DNA of 54,101 nucleotides from Betaproteobacteria bacterium. GTDB lineage: Bacteria > Pseudomonadota > Gammaproteobacteria > Burkholderiales > SG8-39. The notes beneath the pieces were generated by a model. The model saw only the letters and a program-made list of their open reading frames with translations, did no database searches and was not told the DNA's origin. The translations under genes and the position numbers were made by a program. Shown here in pieces: positions 26,186-34,034 of this stretch (positions within the stretch are counted from its first letter, which is position 1; each line of letters opens with the position of its first letter). The stretch is taken from the NCBI GenBank assembly GCA_016868105.1, contig VGIA01000003.1:1-54101 (forward strand), written 5' to 3'.

Positions 26186-26653
26186 TCATCCACGCGATGC
26201 CTCTATCAGGTCTGCGGCGGACAGGTTGTGGATGCGCCCGAAGCCGGCCACGAAGCGCGCCTCGCGCGGCGCGATGCGCCAGAACGAGAAGTCGGCCAGC
26301 CCGAAGTTGATCGCCTGCTCCGGGAAGCGCGCGAGCCAGGCGGCCTTGAGCGAATCGAAGCCTGCGCCTTCGTTCGGCAGCTGGACCGCGTCGCCGCCGA
26401 TGGTGACGCGCATCAGCGTGAACGGGTCGGCGCGGCCGTCGTCGGCCTGGGCGATGGAAAGCGCCACGCGCGGGTCGGCGGCCATGTCCTGGGTGTGCCA
26501 GGCGAGGCGGCTGACGTGGACATGGAAAGCGGAGAAGTCGGGCGCGGGAAGGTAGAGGGTCATCGAGGCCATGGGGGCGCCCTGGCGCAGGGTGGCCAGG
26601 TGCGCGATGCGCTCTTGGGCGAGCAGGTCGCGCAACAGGGCGTCGGCATCCAT
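26186..26653 (-). CDS. Pyridoxamine 5'-phosphate oxidase-fold protein (HugZ/CREG-like)
   Basis: A 155-residue flavin-reductase-like split-barrel protein. The pattern LLAQERIAHLATLRQGAPMASMTLYLP followed by SRLAWHTQDMAADPRVALSIAQ matches the PNPOx-like domain of HugZ and CREG proteins, and ARFVAGFGRIHNLSAADL matches the HugZ-type ending. HugZ degrades heme; whether this shorter protein does so is unknown, and it lacks the larger C-terminal domain. Its ATG lies 34 bases from the divergent lolC. The minus strand has TACAAT at 26666-26661, a possible -10. The 121 bases between this gene and the Bug receptor show nothing recognisable. Confidence 0.75.
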   Translation of the reverse strand: MDADALLRDLLAQERIAHLATLRQGAPMASMTLYLPAPDFSAFHVHVSRLAWHTQDMAADPRVALSIAQADDGRADPFTLMRVTIGGDAVQLPNEGAGFDSLKAAWLARFPEQAINFGLADFSFWRIAPREARFVAGFGRIHNLSAADLIEASRG

Positions 26654-26687
26654 GCAGTGGATTGTAGTATCGAGTATTCTCGCCCGC

Positions 26688-27929
26688 GTGCGCTACGAAC
26701 TGCTCGTCGGCCTGCGCTACACCCGCGCCAAGCGCCGCAATCACTTCATCAGCTTCATCTCCCTGATCTCGATGGCGGGCATCGCGCTCGGGGTCGCGGC
26801 GCTGATCGTGGTGCTCTCGGTGATGAACGGCTTCCAGAAGGAGGTGCGCGCGCGCATCCTCGGGGTGGCCGCGCACGTGCAAGTCTCGGGGCCGGGCGGG
26901 AAGCTCGCCGACTGGGCCGGCGTGGCGGCGGCCTCGCTCAAGGACAAGCGGGTGCAGGCGGCAGCGCCGTTCGTCAACGCGCAGGGGCTGCTCTCCAGCG
27001 GCGAGGCGGTGCGCGGCGCGATCGTGCGCGGGGTGCTGCCGGATGCCGAGGACAAGGTGGCCGACATCGGCCGGCACATGCGCTCGGGCAAGCTGGAGGC
27101 GCTCCAGGCCGGGGAGTTCGGCATCGTGCTCGGCGTTGACATGGCGCGCAGCCTGCGCGCGCTCGCGGGCGACAAGGTGGTGCTGATCGCGCCGCAGGGC
27201 CAGGTGACCCCGGCGGGCCTGATCCCGCGCCTGAAGCAGTTCACCGTGGTGGGCGTGTTCGAGGTCGGCATGCACGAGTACGACGCCGGTCTCGCACTGG
27301 TGCACCTGGAGGACGCGCAGAAGCTGTACCAGATGGGGGAGTCGGTCTCCGGGGTGCGCCTGAAGCTCGCGGACCTGTTCGAGGCGCGCGCGGTGGCCGC
27401 GGACCTGCGCGCGGGCCTGGGGCCGGAGGCCCTCGCCACCGACTGGACGCGCAGCCACGCCAACTACTTCCGCGCTGTGGAGATCGAGAAGCGCATGATG
27501 TCCATCATCCTGACGCTGATCGTGGCGGTGGCGGCGTTCAACATCGTCTCCACGCTGGTGATGCTGGTCACCGACAAGCAGTCCGACATCGCGATCCTGA
27601 GGACGCTGGGGGCCTCGCCCGGTTCCATCGTGCAGATCTTCATCGTGCAGGGCTCGCTGATCGGCGTCATCGGCATGGTCGCCGGCGTCGCCGGGGGCGT
27701 GCTGCTGGGCTGGAACGTGGACGTGGTGGTGCCCTTCATCGAGAACCTGCTCGGCTTCAAGTTCCTCGCCAAGGACGTCTACTACATCTCGGACCTGCCC
27801 TCGGAGGTGCAGACGGCGGACGTAACCACGGTGGCGCTGGTGTCGCTCACGCTGTCGTTCCTCGCCACGCTGTACCCGAGCTGGCGCGCCTCGCGCATCA
27901 ACCCGGCCGAGGCGCTGCGCTATGAGTGA
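26688..27929 (+). CDS. lolC: Lipoprotein-releasing ABC transporter permease LolC/LolE
   Basis: Inner-membrane permease that, with LolD, extracts mature lipoproteins and hands them to LolA for transport to the outer membrane. GTG 26688 gives 413 residues beginning [20 protein letters not shown], matching the family start. Four helices flank a large periplasmic domain: helix 1 at [20 protein letters not shown] and three near the C-terminus ([57 protein letters not shown]). The stop overlaps lolD by eight bases. Only one permease is present, so it may work as a homodimer. Confidence 0.95.
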   Translation: MRYELLVGLRYTRAKRRNHFISFISLISMAGIALGVAALIVVLSVMNGFQKEVRARILGVAAHVQVSGPGGKLADWAGVAAASLKDKRVQAAAPFVNAQGLLSSGEAVRGAIVRGVLPDAEDKVADIGRHMRSGKLEALQAGEFGIVLGVDMARSLRALAGDKVVLIAPQGQVTPAGLIPRLKQFTVVGVFEVGMHEYDAGLALVHLEDAQKLYQMGESVSGVRLKLADLFEARAVAADLRAGLGPEALATDWTRSHANYFRAVEIEKRMMSIILTLIVAVAAFNIVSTLVMLVTDKQSDIAILRTLGASPGSIVQIFIVQGSLIGVIGMVAGVAGGVLLGWNVDVVVPFIENLLGFKFLAKDVYYISDLPSEVQTADVTTVALVSLTLSFLATLYPSWRASRINPAEALRYE

Positions 27930-28632
27930 GGCGGCCGTGCCGGTCGTTGCCTGCGCCGGCCTGGCGAAGACCTACCAGGGTCCGGCTCCGGTGAAGGTGC
28001 TGGAGGGCGTGGACTTCGAGGCCCGTGCCGGCGAGCGCGTCGCGATCATGGGCAAGTCGGGCTCGGGCAAGTCCACGCTGCTGCACCTGCTGGGCGGGCT
28101 GGACGCGCCCACCGCGGGCAAGGTGTACGTCCAGGGACGCGAGCTCTCCGCCATGGGCGAGGCCGAGCGCGGCTGCGTGCGCAACGCGACGCTGGGCTTC
28201 GTCTACCAGTTCCACCACCTGCTGCCGGAGTTCAGCGCGGCCGAGAACGTCGCCATGCCGCTGCTCATCCGGCGCATGGCGCGCGAGGCGGCGCTCGCGC
28301 GCGCAGCGAAGATCCTGGCGGAGGTGGGCCTGGCCGCGCGCCTGCAGCACCAGCCGGGCGAGCTCTCGGGCGGGGAGCGCCAGCGCTGCGCCTTCGCGCG
28401 CGCCCTGGTGACCGAGCCCGCCTGCGTGCTGGCGGACGAGCCCACCGGCAACCTGGACAACCGCACCGCCGACGAGGTGTTCGACGCCATGGTGCGCCTG
28501 TCGGAAGCGCGCGGCACCGCGTTCGTGATCGTGACCCACGACGCCGCCATCGCGGCGCGCGCGGGCCGGGTCATGGAGCTGAGGGAGGGACGCCTGTATC
28601 CGGGTGCCAACTCGGCCCCGGTTCCAGCCTGA
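27922..28632 (+). CDS. lolD: Lipoprotein-releasing ABC transporter ATPase LolD
   Basis: ATPase that powers LolC/E. The 236 residues contain Walker A ([11 protein letters not shown], about 44-54), the Q-loop [20 protein letters not shown] typical of LolD/MacB, signature [15 protein letters not shown], Walker [12 protein letters not shown] and the switch HD in VTHDAAIA. The start lies within the end of lolC. The last 62 bases are antisense to the end of a small membrane-protein gene on the minus strand. Confidence 0.96.
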   Translation: MSEAAVPVVACAGLAKTYQGPAPVKVLEGVDFEARAGERVAIMGKSGSGKSTLLHLLGGLDAPTAGKVYVQGRELSAMGEAERGCVRNATLGFVYQFHHLLPEFSAAENVAMPLLIRRMAREAALARAAKILAEVGLAARLQHQPGELSGGERQRCAFARALVTEPACVLADEPTGNLDNRTADEVFDAMVRLSEARGTAFVIVTHDAAIAARAGRVMELREGRLYPGANSAPVPA

Positions 28633-28936
28633 TCACCCCGGCGGTGAGCGCCTCGCGGTAGAAGGCGGCGCTGTAGAGCGACTGCGTCAGCACGAAGCCG
28701 TGGCTGCTGGAGCGCACGAACCAGCGCAAGAGCAGGCCGGCGAGGAAGATCGCCACCCCGGCGATGAACCAGCCTGCCAGCGCCATGCCCACCGCCAGTC
28801 CGAACACCGGCAGCAGGATGAAGGGCAGCAGCATGCGGCCGGAGACAAAGCGCGCCGCCGCCTTGCGGTCCACGTGCAGCACCAGGTCCCCCGAGCGGTA
28901 GCCGGCGACGAAGGCCTGGTGGGCGGGCGCCTGCAT
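28571..28936 (-). CDS. Small two-helix membrane protein, unknown
   Basis: A 121-residue protein not assigned to a family. A hydrophilic N-terminus ([27 protein letters not shown]) is followed by two adjoining membrane helices ([20 protein letters not shown] and [19 protein letters not shown]) and a tail ([19 protein letters not shown]). The starting ATG is four bases after the DUF2062 gene on the same strand, so they are likely cotranscribed. The last 62 bases overlap lolD antisense. The composition and operon position support a real gene. Confidence 0.65.
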   Translation of the reverse strand: MQAPAHQAFVAGYRSGDLVLHVDRKAAARFVSGRMLLPFILLPVFGLAVGMALAGWFIAGVAIFLAGLLLRWFVRSSSHGFVLTQSLYSAAFYREALTAGVIRLEPGPSWHPDTGVPPSAP

Positions 28937-28940
28937 CGCC

Positions 28941-29492
28941 TCAAGCCCGTCCGTTGCGCCGGCGCTGGCGCGCGCGCCAGGCCAGCCTCACGTAAAGGCG
29001 CCATCCCAGCTGCACCACGGCGTAGCCCAGCCCAGCCAGGGTGAGCGCGAGCGCCACCAGCCCGACCAGCAGCGGCTTGCCCAGCGCCGCGGCCCAGTCC
29101 ACCAGGGCGTGGAACGATCCCGCCCAGTCGGCCCAATCCATGACGAAGGGTTCGTGCGCCGGCGGCGCGTGGTTCAGGCCAAGCAGCAGGCTGCCGTAGC
29201 CGAAGGCGAGCAGATACAGAGGCACGATGGTGAACGGGTTGGTGTACAGCGTCATGAGCAGCGCCACCGACAGGTTGCGCCTGAGCGGGATCGCGAGCAG
29301 CAGCGCGGTGAGCATCTGCAGCGGGCCGGGCACCAGGCCGGAAAACAGGCCGATCGCCACCGCACCGGCCACCGAGTCGCGATTCAGGTGCCACAGGTTC
29401 GGGTGGCTGAGCAGCCCCCCGAACATCGCCACCAGGCGGTTGGCGCGCACCGAGTCGGCGTCGGGCAGATGCTTGCGGAAGAGTTTCTTCAT
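28941..29492 (-). CDS. DUF2062 domain membrane protein
   Basis: A 183-residue inner-membrane protein of the DUF2062 family. The signature lies in the first half: LWHLNRDSVAGAVAIGLFSGLVPGPLQMLTALLLAI and then LMTLYTNPFTIVPLYLLAFGYGSLLLG. A further helix lies at GLVALALTLAGLGYAVVQLG and the end is basic. Function unknown; the family is often near lipid or cell-envelope genes. It is transcribed away from comEC, with a 63-base gap in which no clear promoter was identified. Confidence 0.85.
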   Translation of the reverse strand: MKKLFRKHLPDADSVRANRLVAMFGGLLSHPNLWHLNRDSVAGAVAIGLFSGLVPGPLQMLTALLLAIPLRRNLSVALLMTLYTNPFTIVPLYLLAFGYGSLLLGLNHAPPAHEPFVMDWADWAGSFHALVDWAAALGKPLLVGLVALALTLAGLGYAVVQLGWRLYVRLAWRARQRRRNGRA

Positions 29493-29555
29493 GTTGTAAG
29501 GGGCGTGGGGTGGGTTGCGAGTCAGCGTAACGCCCGCTCGCGCGTTGCATTCTAG

Positions 29556-31871
29556 ATGACCGCAGCCCTGATTGGTTTCGCCGCAGGCGTACTGGTGCTG
29601 CAGGTCCTGCCCGTGCTGCCCGCGGCGGCGTGGATCTGGGCGGCGCCGGCGGCCATTGTGGCGATGTTGCGGTTACGAAGGCTGGTGCTGCCGCTGGCCA
29701 TGGTCCTGGGCTGGTGCTGGGCGCTGGGATTCGCGCACCTGAGGCTAGCCGACCGGCTCGATCCGGAACTGGAGGGGGTGGAGGTGGAAGCGGTCGGTGT
29801 GATTGCCGGGTTGCCGGCCGCGGGCGAGCGCAGCCTGCGCTTCGCCTTCGACATCGAGTCCTCGTCGCGCGAATTGCCCTCGCGCGTGCTGGTTTCCTGG
29901 TTCAGGACTGCGTTCGCCCAGGACCAGTCGGCGGTACTGCTCGAGGTTCCCCATCCAGGGGAGCGCTGGCGCTTCACCCTGCGCCTGAAGCGCCCGCGCG
30001 GGCACTTCAATCCGCACGGCTTCGACTACGAGGCCTGGCTGCTGGAGCGCGGCATCGGCGCCACCGGCTACGTGCGCGCGGGCGGCAAGGCGACGCCGCC
30101 GCTGCGGATGGGGTGGCGCAACAGCTTCCGGGACCGCATCGAGCAGGCCCGCGAGGCGGTGCGCGACCGTTTCCGGCGCGTGCTGGGCGAGACGCCGGCT
30201 GCCGGCATCCTCGCCGCGCTCGCGGTGGGTGACCAGCGCGCCATCTCCAACGAGGAATGGCGCCTGTTCAGCGCCACCGGCGTCACGCACCTGATGAGCA
30301 TCTCCGGACTGCACGTGACGATGGTCTCGGGCCTGCTCGCCTGGCTGGTGGGGTCGCTGTGGCGGCGCGCGCCGCGACTGGTCCTTGCGCTGCCGGCGCG
30401 CAAGGCGGGGGCGCTGGCGGCGATCGCGGGCGCGCTCGGCTACGCGCTGCTCGCCGGCTTCGCGGTGCCGGCGCAGCGCACGTTCTGGATGGTGGCGGTG
30501 GTGGCGCTGGCGCTGTGGTCCGGGCGCATCGCCTCGCCGGCGCGGACCCTCGCGCTCGCGCTGGCGGTGGTGCTCCTCGCCGACCCCTGGGCGGGGCTCT
30601 CGGCCGGTTTCTGGCTTTCGTTCGGCGCGGTGGCGCTCATCTTCCTGGTAGGCGTCGCGGTGCATCGCGACGAGCCGCTGCTCCTCCAGTGGGTGAGGAT
30701 CCAATGGGCGATCACCGTGGGCCTCGCGCCGGCGGCCCTGTTCCTGTTCTCGCAGGTGTCGCTGGTGGGGCCGCTGGCGAACGCCGTGGCGATCCCGGTG
30801 GTGTCCGTCGTGGTCACGCCGCTCGCGCTCGCCGCCGCAGTGCTGCCCTGGGAAGCGCTGCTGTGGCTCGCGGCGTGGCTGGTGCAATGGCTGCTGCAAC
30901 TGCTGGAGTGGTGCGCCTCCCTGCCAGCGGCGCTGTGGCAGCAGCCGTCGCCGCCGTGGTGGTGCCTGGTCGCGGCGGCTGCGGGCACGCTCTGGCTGGT
31001 CGCGCCCTGCGGCGTGCCCTGGCGCGCGACCGGCCTCGCGCTCATGGCGCCGGCATTCGCCTGGCCGGTGGCGACGCCGGCCCCCGGCGATGCCTGGGTG
31101 ACGACGCTGGATGCCGGGCAGGGGCTGGCGGTGCTGGTGCGCACCGCGAACCGGGCGTTGCTCTACGATGCCGGCCCCGCGTTCGGCACCGAGTCCGACA
31201 GCGGCGAGCGGATCATCCTTCCGCACCTGCGTGCCATCGGCGTGCGGCGGCTGGACGCCTTGGTGGTCACGCACAACGACATCGATCACTCGGGCGGCGC
31301 CGCCTCGGTCCTGCAGGCGCTGGAGGTGGACAGGCTCCTGTCCTCGCTGCCCGGCGCAAGCCCGCTTCTGCCGCTGGCGCCGGCCGAACGCTGCGCGGCC
31401 GGGCAAGCCTGGGAATGGGACGGCGTGCGCTTCGAGATGCTGCACCCGGCCATGGGCGCGCAGGAACGGCGCACCAACAACCTCAGCTGCGTGCTGAAGG
31501 TGGCGGCGCGAAGCGGCGCGATGCTGCTCACCGGCGACATCGAGCGCGAGGCGGAGGCGGCGCTGCTCGCGCGCGATCCGGGCGCGCTGCGCGCGGATGT
31601 GCTGCTGGTGCCGCACCACGGCAGCCGGACCTCGTCCAGCGCGGCGTTCATCGCGGCAGTCTCTGCGCGTGTGGCAGTGGTCCCGGCCGGCTACCGCAAC
31701 CGCTTCGGCCACCCGGCCTTGGCTGTGGCCGAGCGCTACGCCGCCGCCGGCGTGGCGATGCGGCGCACCGACCTGGAGGGCGCGGTGACGGTGCGTTTCG
31801 TGGAGAAGGGACTGGAGATCGAGAGCGAGCGCCGGCGCCGTGGGCGGTACTGGCACGAGGCGCCGCGCTAG
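29556..31871 (+). CDS. comEC: DNA uptake channel protein ComEC/Rec2
   Basis: Inner-membrane channel that carries single-stranded DNA into the cytoplasm during natural transformation. The 771 residues have an N-terminal membrane and DUF4131 region (about 1-200), the Competence domain with many helices (about 210-500; VTHLMSISGLHVTMVSGLLAW) and a C-terminal metallo-beta-lactamase-like domain (about 510-750; VTHNDIDHSGGAAS and LLTGDIEREAEAALL, then VPHHGSRTSSSAAF). Length is normal and the frame is intact, so competence is possible, though no other com genes are in the window. Confidence 0.95.
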   Translation: MTAALIGFAAGVLVLQVLPVLPAAAWIWAAPAAIVAMLRLRRLVLPLAMVLGWCWALGFAHLRLADRLDPELEGVEVEAVGVIAGLPAAGERSLRFAFDIESSSRELPSRVLVSWFRTAFAQDQSAVLLEVPHPGERWRFTLRLKRPRGHFNPHGFDYEAWLLERGIGATGYVRAGGKATPPLRMGWRNSFRDRIEQAREAVRDRFRRVLGETPAAGILAALAVGDQRAISNEEWRLFSATGVTHLMSISGLHVTMVSGLLAWLVGSLWRRAPRLVLALPARKAGALAAIAGALGYALLAGFAVPAQRTFWMVAVVALALWSGRIASPARTLALALAVVLLADPWAGLSAGFWLSFGAVALIFLVGVAVHRDEPLLLQWVRIQWAITVGLAPAALFLFSQVSLVGPLANAVAIPVVSVVVTPLALAAAVLPWEALLWLAAWLVQWLLQLLEWCASLPAALWQQPSPPWWCLVAAAAGTLWLVAPCGVPWRATGLALMAPAFAWPVATPAPGDAWVTTLDAGQGLAVLVRTANRALLYDAGPAFGTESDSGERIILPHLRAIGVRRLDALVVTHNDIDHSGGAASVLQALEVDRLLSSLPGASPLLPLAPAERCAAGQAWEWDGVRFEMLHPAMGAQERRTNNLSCVLKVAARSGAMLLTGDIEREAEAALLARDPGALRADVLLVPHHGSRTSSSAAFIAAVSARVAVVPAGYRNRFGHPALAVAERYAAAGVAMRRTDLEGAVTVRFVEKGLEIESERRRRGRYWHEAPR

Positions 31872-31919
31872 GTCCATAATGGCCGCGCGAGTCCACCCAC
31901 AACCTCAGGGTGAGCAACC

Positions 31920-32141
31920 GTGGCCAAGAAAGGCAGCAATGCGGTTTGTCGCCTCACCGACGTCATCGGCACCAGCGCGCAATCGGGGCAGGACGCCGCG
32001 CGTGGCGCGGTGAAGACCGCCTCGAAGTCGCTAGGCGACCTGCGCAGCGCCAAGCTGACCAAGCTGGAGCTGAAGCTGGAGAACGGCAAGGGGGTGCAGT
32101 TCCGCACGCGCCTGTCGCTTTCGTTCAAGCACGCGGCCTGA
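31920..32141 (+). CDS. Dodecin-like small protein
   Basis: A 73-residue protein resembling dodecins, which form hollow 12-mers that store flavin. Pattern match: CRLTDVIGTSAQSGQDAARGAVKTASKSLGDLR, then KLELKLENGKGVQFRTRLSLSFK, the normal beta-alpha-beta-beta layout and length. The tryptophan that stacks on flavin in dodecins, expected just after LR, is replaced (LRSAKLTK), so flavin binding is doubtful. The start is GTG with upstream AGGGTGAG. Its stop overlaps the next gene by one base (TGATG). Confidence 0.75.
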   Translation: MAKKGSNAVCRLTDVIGTSAQSGQDAARGAVKTASKSLGDLRSAKLTKLELKLENGKGVQFRTRLSLSFKHAA

Positions 32142-32458
32142 TGCCGGCAGGCTACGGCGCCACGGTCCGCGTCACCGGCGGCTTCGGGCGCTTGGAGGAT
32201 TTCCGCGAGCGCGTCCGCTGGCTGCTGGTGCGCGACCCGGATTGCGATCCCTACACCGAGCACCACGCCGGGGGCGTGCTGGAGTACCGCTTCGAGATCG
32301 TGAACGGCATCCCGTTCCCGAGCTTGGTCGAGGCGAGCGCCGAGTTTCCCGAGATGCGCATCGAGGTGCAGTGGCGGCGGGGGGCCGACAGCGGCGGCGC
32401 CGCGATCCAGAACGGCCGCATGGTGGAGAAGTGGCGCGGCGAGAGGCCGCCAGCGTGA
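32141..32458 (+). CDS. Hypothetical protein, 105 residues
   Basis: Not recognised. The frame starts with ATG sharing one base with the dodecin stop. The protein begins MPAGYGATVRVTGGFGRLED and has an alternating strand/helix pattern (TVRVTGG, LEDFRERVRWLLV, VLEYRFEIVNGIPFPSLVEASAEFP, MRIEVQWR), suggesting a small alpha/beta ferredoxin-like fold. No signal or membrane segment. Its stop overlaps the GTG of the hydrolase remnant (GTGA), so three genes were once coupled. High-GC codon use is like its neighbours. Confidence 0.55.
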   Translation: MPAGYGATVRVTGGFGRLEDFRERVRWLLVRDPDCDPYTEHHAGGVLEYRFEIVNGIPFPSLVEASAEFPEMRIEVQWRRGADSGGAAIQNGRMVEKWRGERPPA

Positions 32459-32622
32459 CCGCCGGCCCGCGCCGGCGCTTCGTGCAGTGCGCCCCGTCCC
32501 CGGGCCTGCACCGCATCTGGTCCTGGAATGGGGCGATCCCCGGTGCGCCGCTTCGTCATCAACGACGCCGGGCCGGTGGTGAGGAAGGTCTCGCCCGAAC
32601 CGATTCCTGCTCGGCGCTTTAG
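32455..32622 (+). pseudogene. Alpha/beta hydrolase remnant (deletion plus frameshifts)
   Basis: Three frames hold consecutive fragments of one alpha/beta-fold hydrolase family. From GTG 32455: RRRFVQCAPSPGLHR (family N-terminus). From 32526, second frame: EWGDPR. From 32540, third frame: PVRRFVINDAGPVV, which in the intact family lies well over 100 residues later, just after the nucleophile elbow. So the core with catalytic Ser is deleted and the reading frame is broken twice within 170 bases. It ends against the 3' end of phrB. Confidence 0.7.
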
Positions 32623-34034
32623 GCGCCCTGCGGTCGCACCACCGCGTAGCGCGCCAGCGTGCGGATGCGCGCCTCAGCGTGGTCCACCACCGGAGCCGGG
32701 TAGTCGCGGCCGACTTCGCAGCCGGCGGCGTGCTGCTCCAGCGGCGGCAGGGTCCAGGGCGCGTGGATCCAGTCGTTGCCGACGCGCGCCAGTTCCGGCA
32801 CGTAGCGGCGGATGAACGCCCCCTCGGGGTCGAACTTCTCCGATTGCGTCACCGGGTTGAAGATGCGGAACCAGGGCTGCGCGTCGCAGCCGGTGGAGGC
32901 GGCCCATTGCCAGCCGCCGTTGTTGGCGGCGAGGTCGTAGTCGTTCAGCGTCGCCGCGAAGTAGCGCTCGCCGCGGCGCCAGTCGATGCCCAGGTCCTTC
33001 ACCAGGAAAGAGGCCGCCACCATGCGCAGGCGGTTGTGCATGTAGCCGGTGGAGTTCAGCTGGCGCATCGCCGCGTCCACCAGCGGGTAGCCGGTGCGGC
33101 CCTCGCACCAGGCCTTCCAGCCCTTCGGATTGGCGTCGAACCGCACCGCGTCGTACTCGCGCCGGAACGAGCGCTCGACCACGTCCGGCCGCCAGGCGAG
33201 GATGGCGTGGTAGAAGTCGCGCCACACCAGTTCCGAGAGCCAGGTCTGCGCGCCGGCGTGGTCCAGCTTCCAGGCCAGCGCCACCAGCTGGCGGATGGAG
33301 ATGGTGCCGAAGCGCAGGTGCGTCGAGAGGTAGGAGGGGCCCTTGAGTCCGGGGAAGTCGCGCTTGTCGCGATAGCCCGCGATGCGGCGCCGGAAATCGG
33401 CCAGCAGCGTCGCGGCGCCGGAGATGCCGGCCGGGATCGGCAGCTCGGCGGGCTCGAAGCCGATGTCGGCGAGCGAAAGCACCGGCGCCTTCGGCCCGGG
33501 CGCGAGCCTCGAAGCGTGCTTTGCGATCGGGTAGGCCTTGACGAAGAACGCCTCCAGCTTCGCCAGCCAGGCGTTCTTGTAGGGGGTGAACACCGAGAAG
33601 GGCTCGCCCGCCTTGGTGCGCACCTCCTCCAGCTCGAAGATGACCTGGTCCTTGCGGGTGTGGAAGGCGATGCCCAGCGCGGCGAGCCGGACCTTCACTT
33701 CGGCGTCGCGCGCGATCGCCTGCGGCTCGTAGTCGCGGTTGGCGTACACCGCCGCCACGCCCAGCGCCTGCGCGAGCCTCGGGATCTCCTCGCGCGCGCG
33801 GCCATGCAGCAGGTGCAGGCCGCCGCCTCTGGATTCGAGGGCGGCCTTCAGCTCGACCAGGCTCTGGCGGATGAAGGCGAGGCGCCGGTCGCGCTTCGAT
33901 CCAAGCGCCTCCAGGATTTCGGTGTCGAACACGAAGGCGCAGTGCACCGCGCGATGCGCGATCAGCGCGGCATGCAGCGCGGCGTGGTCCTCGTCGCGCA
34001 GGTCGCGGCGGAACCAGGCCAGCGCGGCGCTCAT
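32619..34034 (-). CDS. phrB: Deoxyribodipyrimidine photolyase
   Basis: Blue-light FAD enzyme that splits cyclobutane pyrimidine dimers. From ATG 34034 it has 471 residues: an N-terminal photolyase domain (SAALAWFRRDLRDEDHAAL) for the antenna, and a C-terminal FAD domain with LSTHLRFGTISIRQL, LSELVWRDFYHAIL, AWCEGRTGYPLVDAAMRQLN, TGYMHNRLRMVAASFLVKDL and NNGGWQWAASTGCDAQPWFRI. The start shares one base with the stop of the DpgC-like gene (TGATG), so the two are coupled. Confidence 0.95.
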   Translation of the reverse strand: MSAALAWFRRDLRDEDHAALHAALIAHRAVHCAFVFDTEILEALGSKRDRRLAFIRQSLVELKAALESRGGGLHLLHGRAREEIPRLAQALGVAAVYANRDYEPQAIARDAEVKVRLAALGIAFHTRKDQVIFELEEVRTKAGEPFSVFTPYKNAWLAKLEAFFVKAYPIAKHASRLAPGPKAPVLSLADIGFEPAELPIPAGISGAATLLADFRRRIAGYRDKRDFPGLKGPSYLSTHLRFGTISIRQLVALAWKLDHAGAQTWLSELVWRDFYHAILAWRPDVVERSFRREYDAVRFDANPKGWKAWCEGRTGYPLVDAAMRQLNSTGYMHNRLRMVAASFLVKDLGIDWRRGERYFAATLNDYDLAANNGGWQWAASTGCDAQPWFRIFNPVTQSEKFDPEGAFIRRYVPELARVGNDWIHAPWTLPPLEQHAAGCEVGRDYPAPVVDHAEARIRTLARYAVVRPQGA

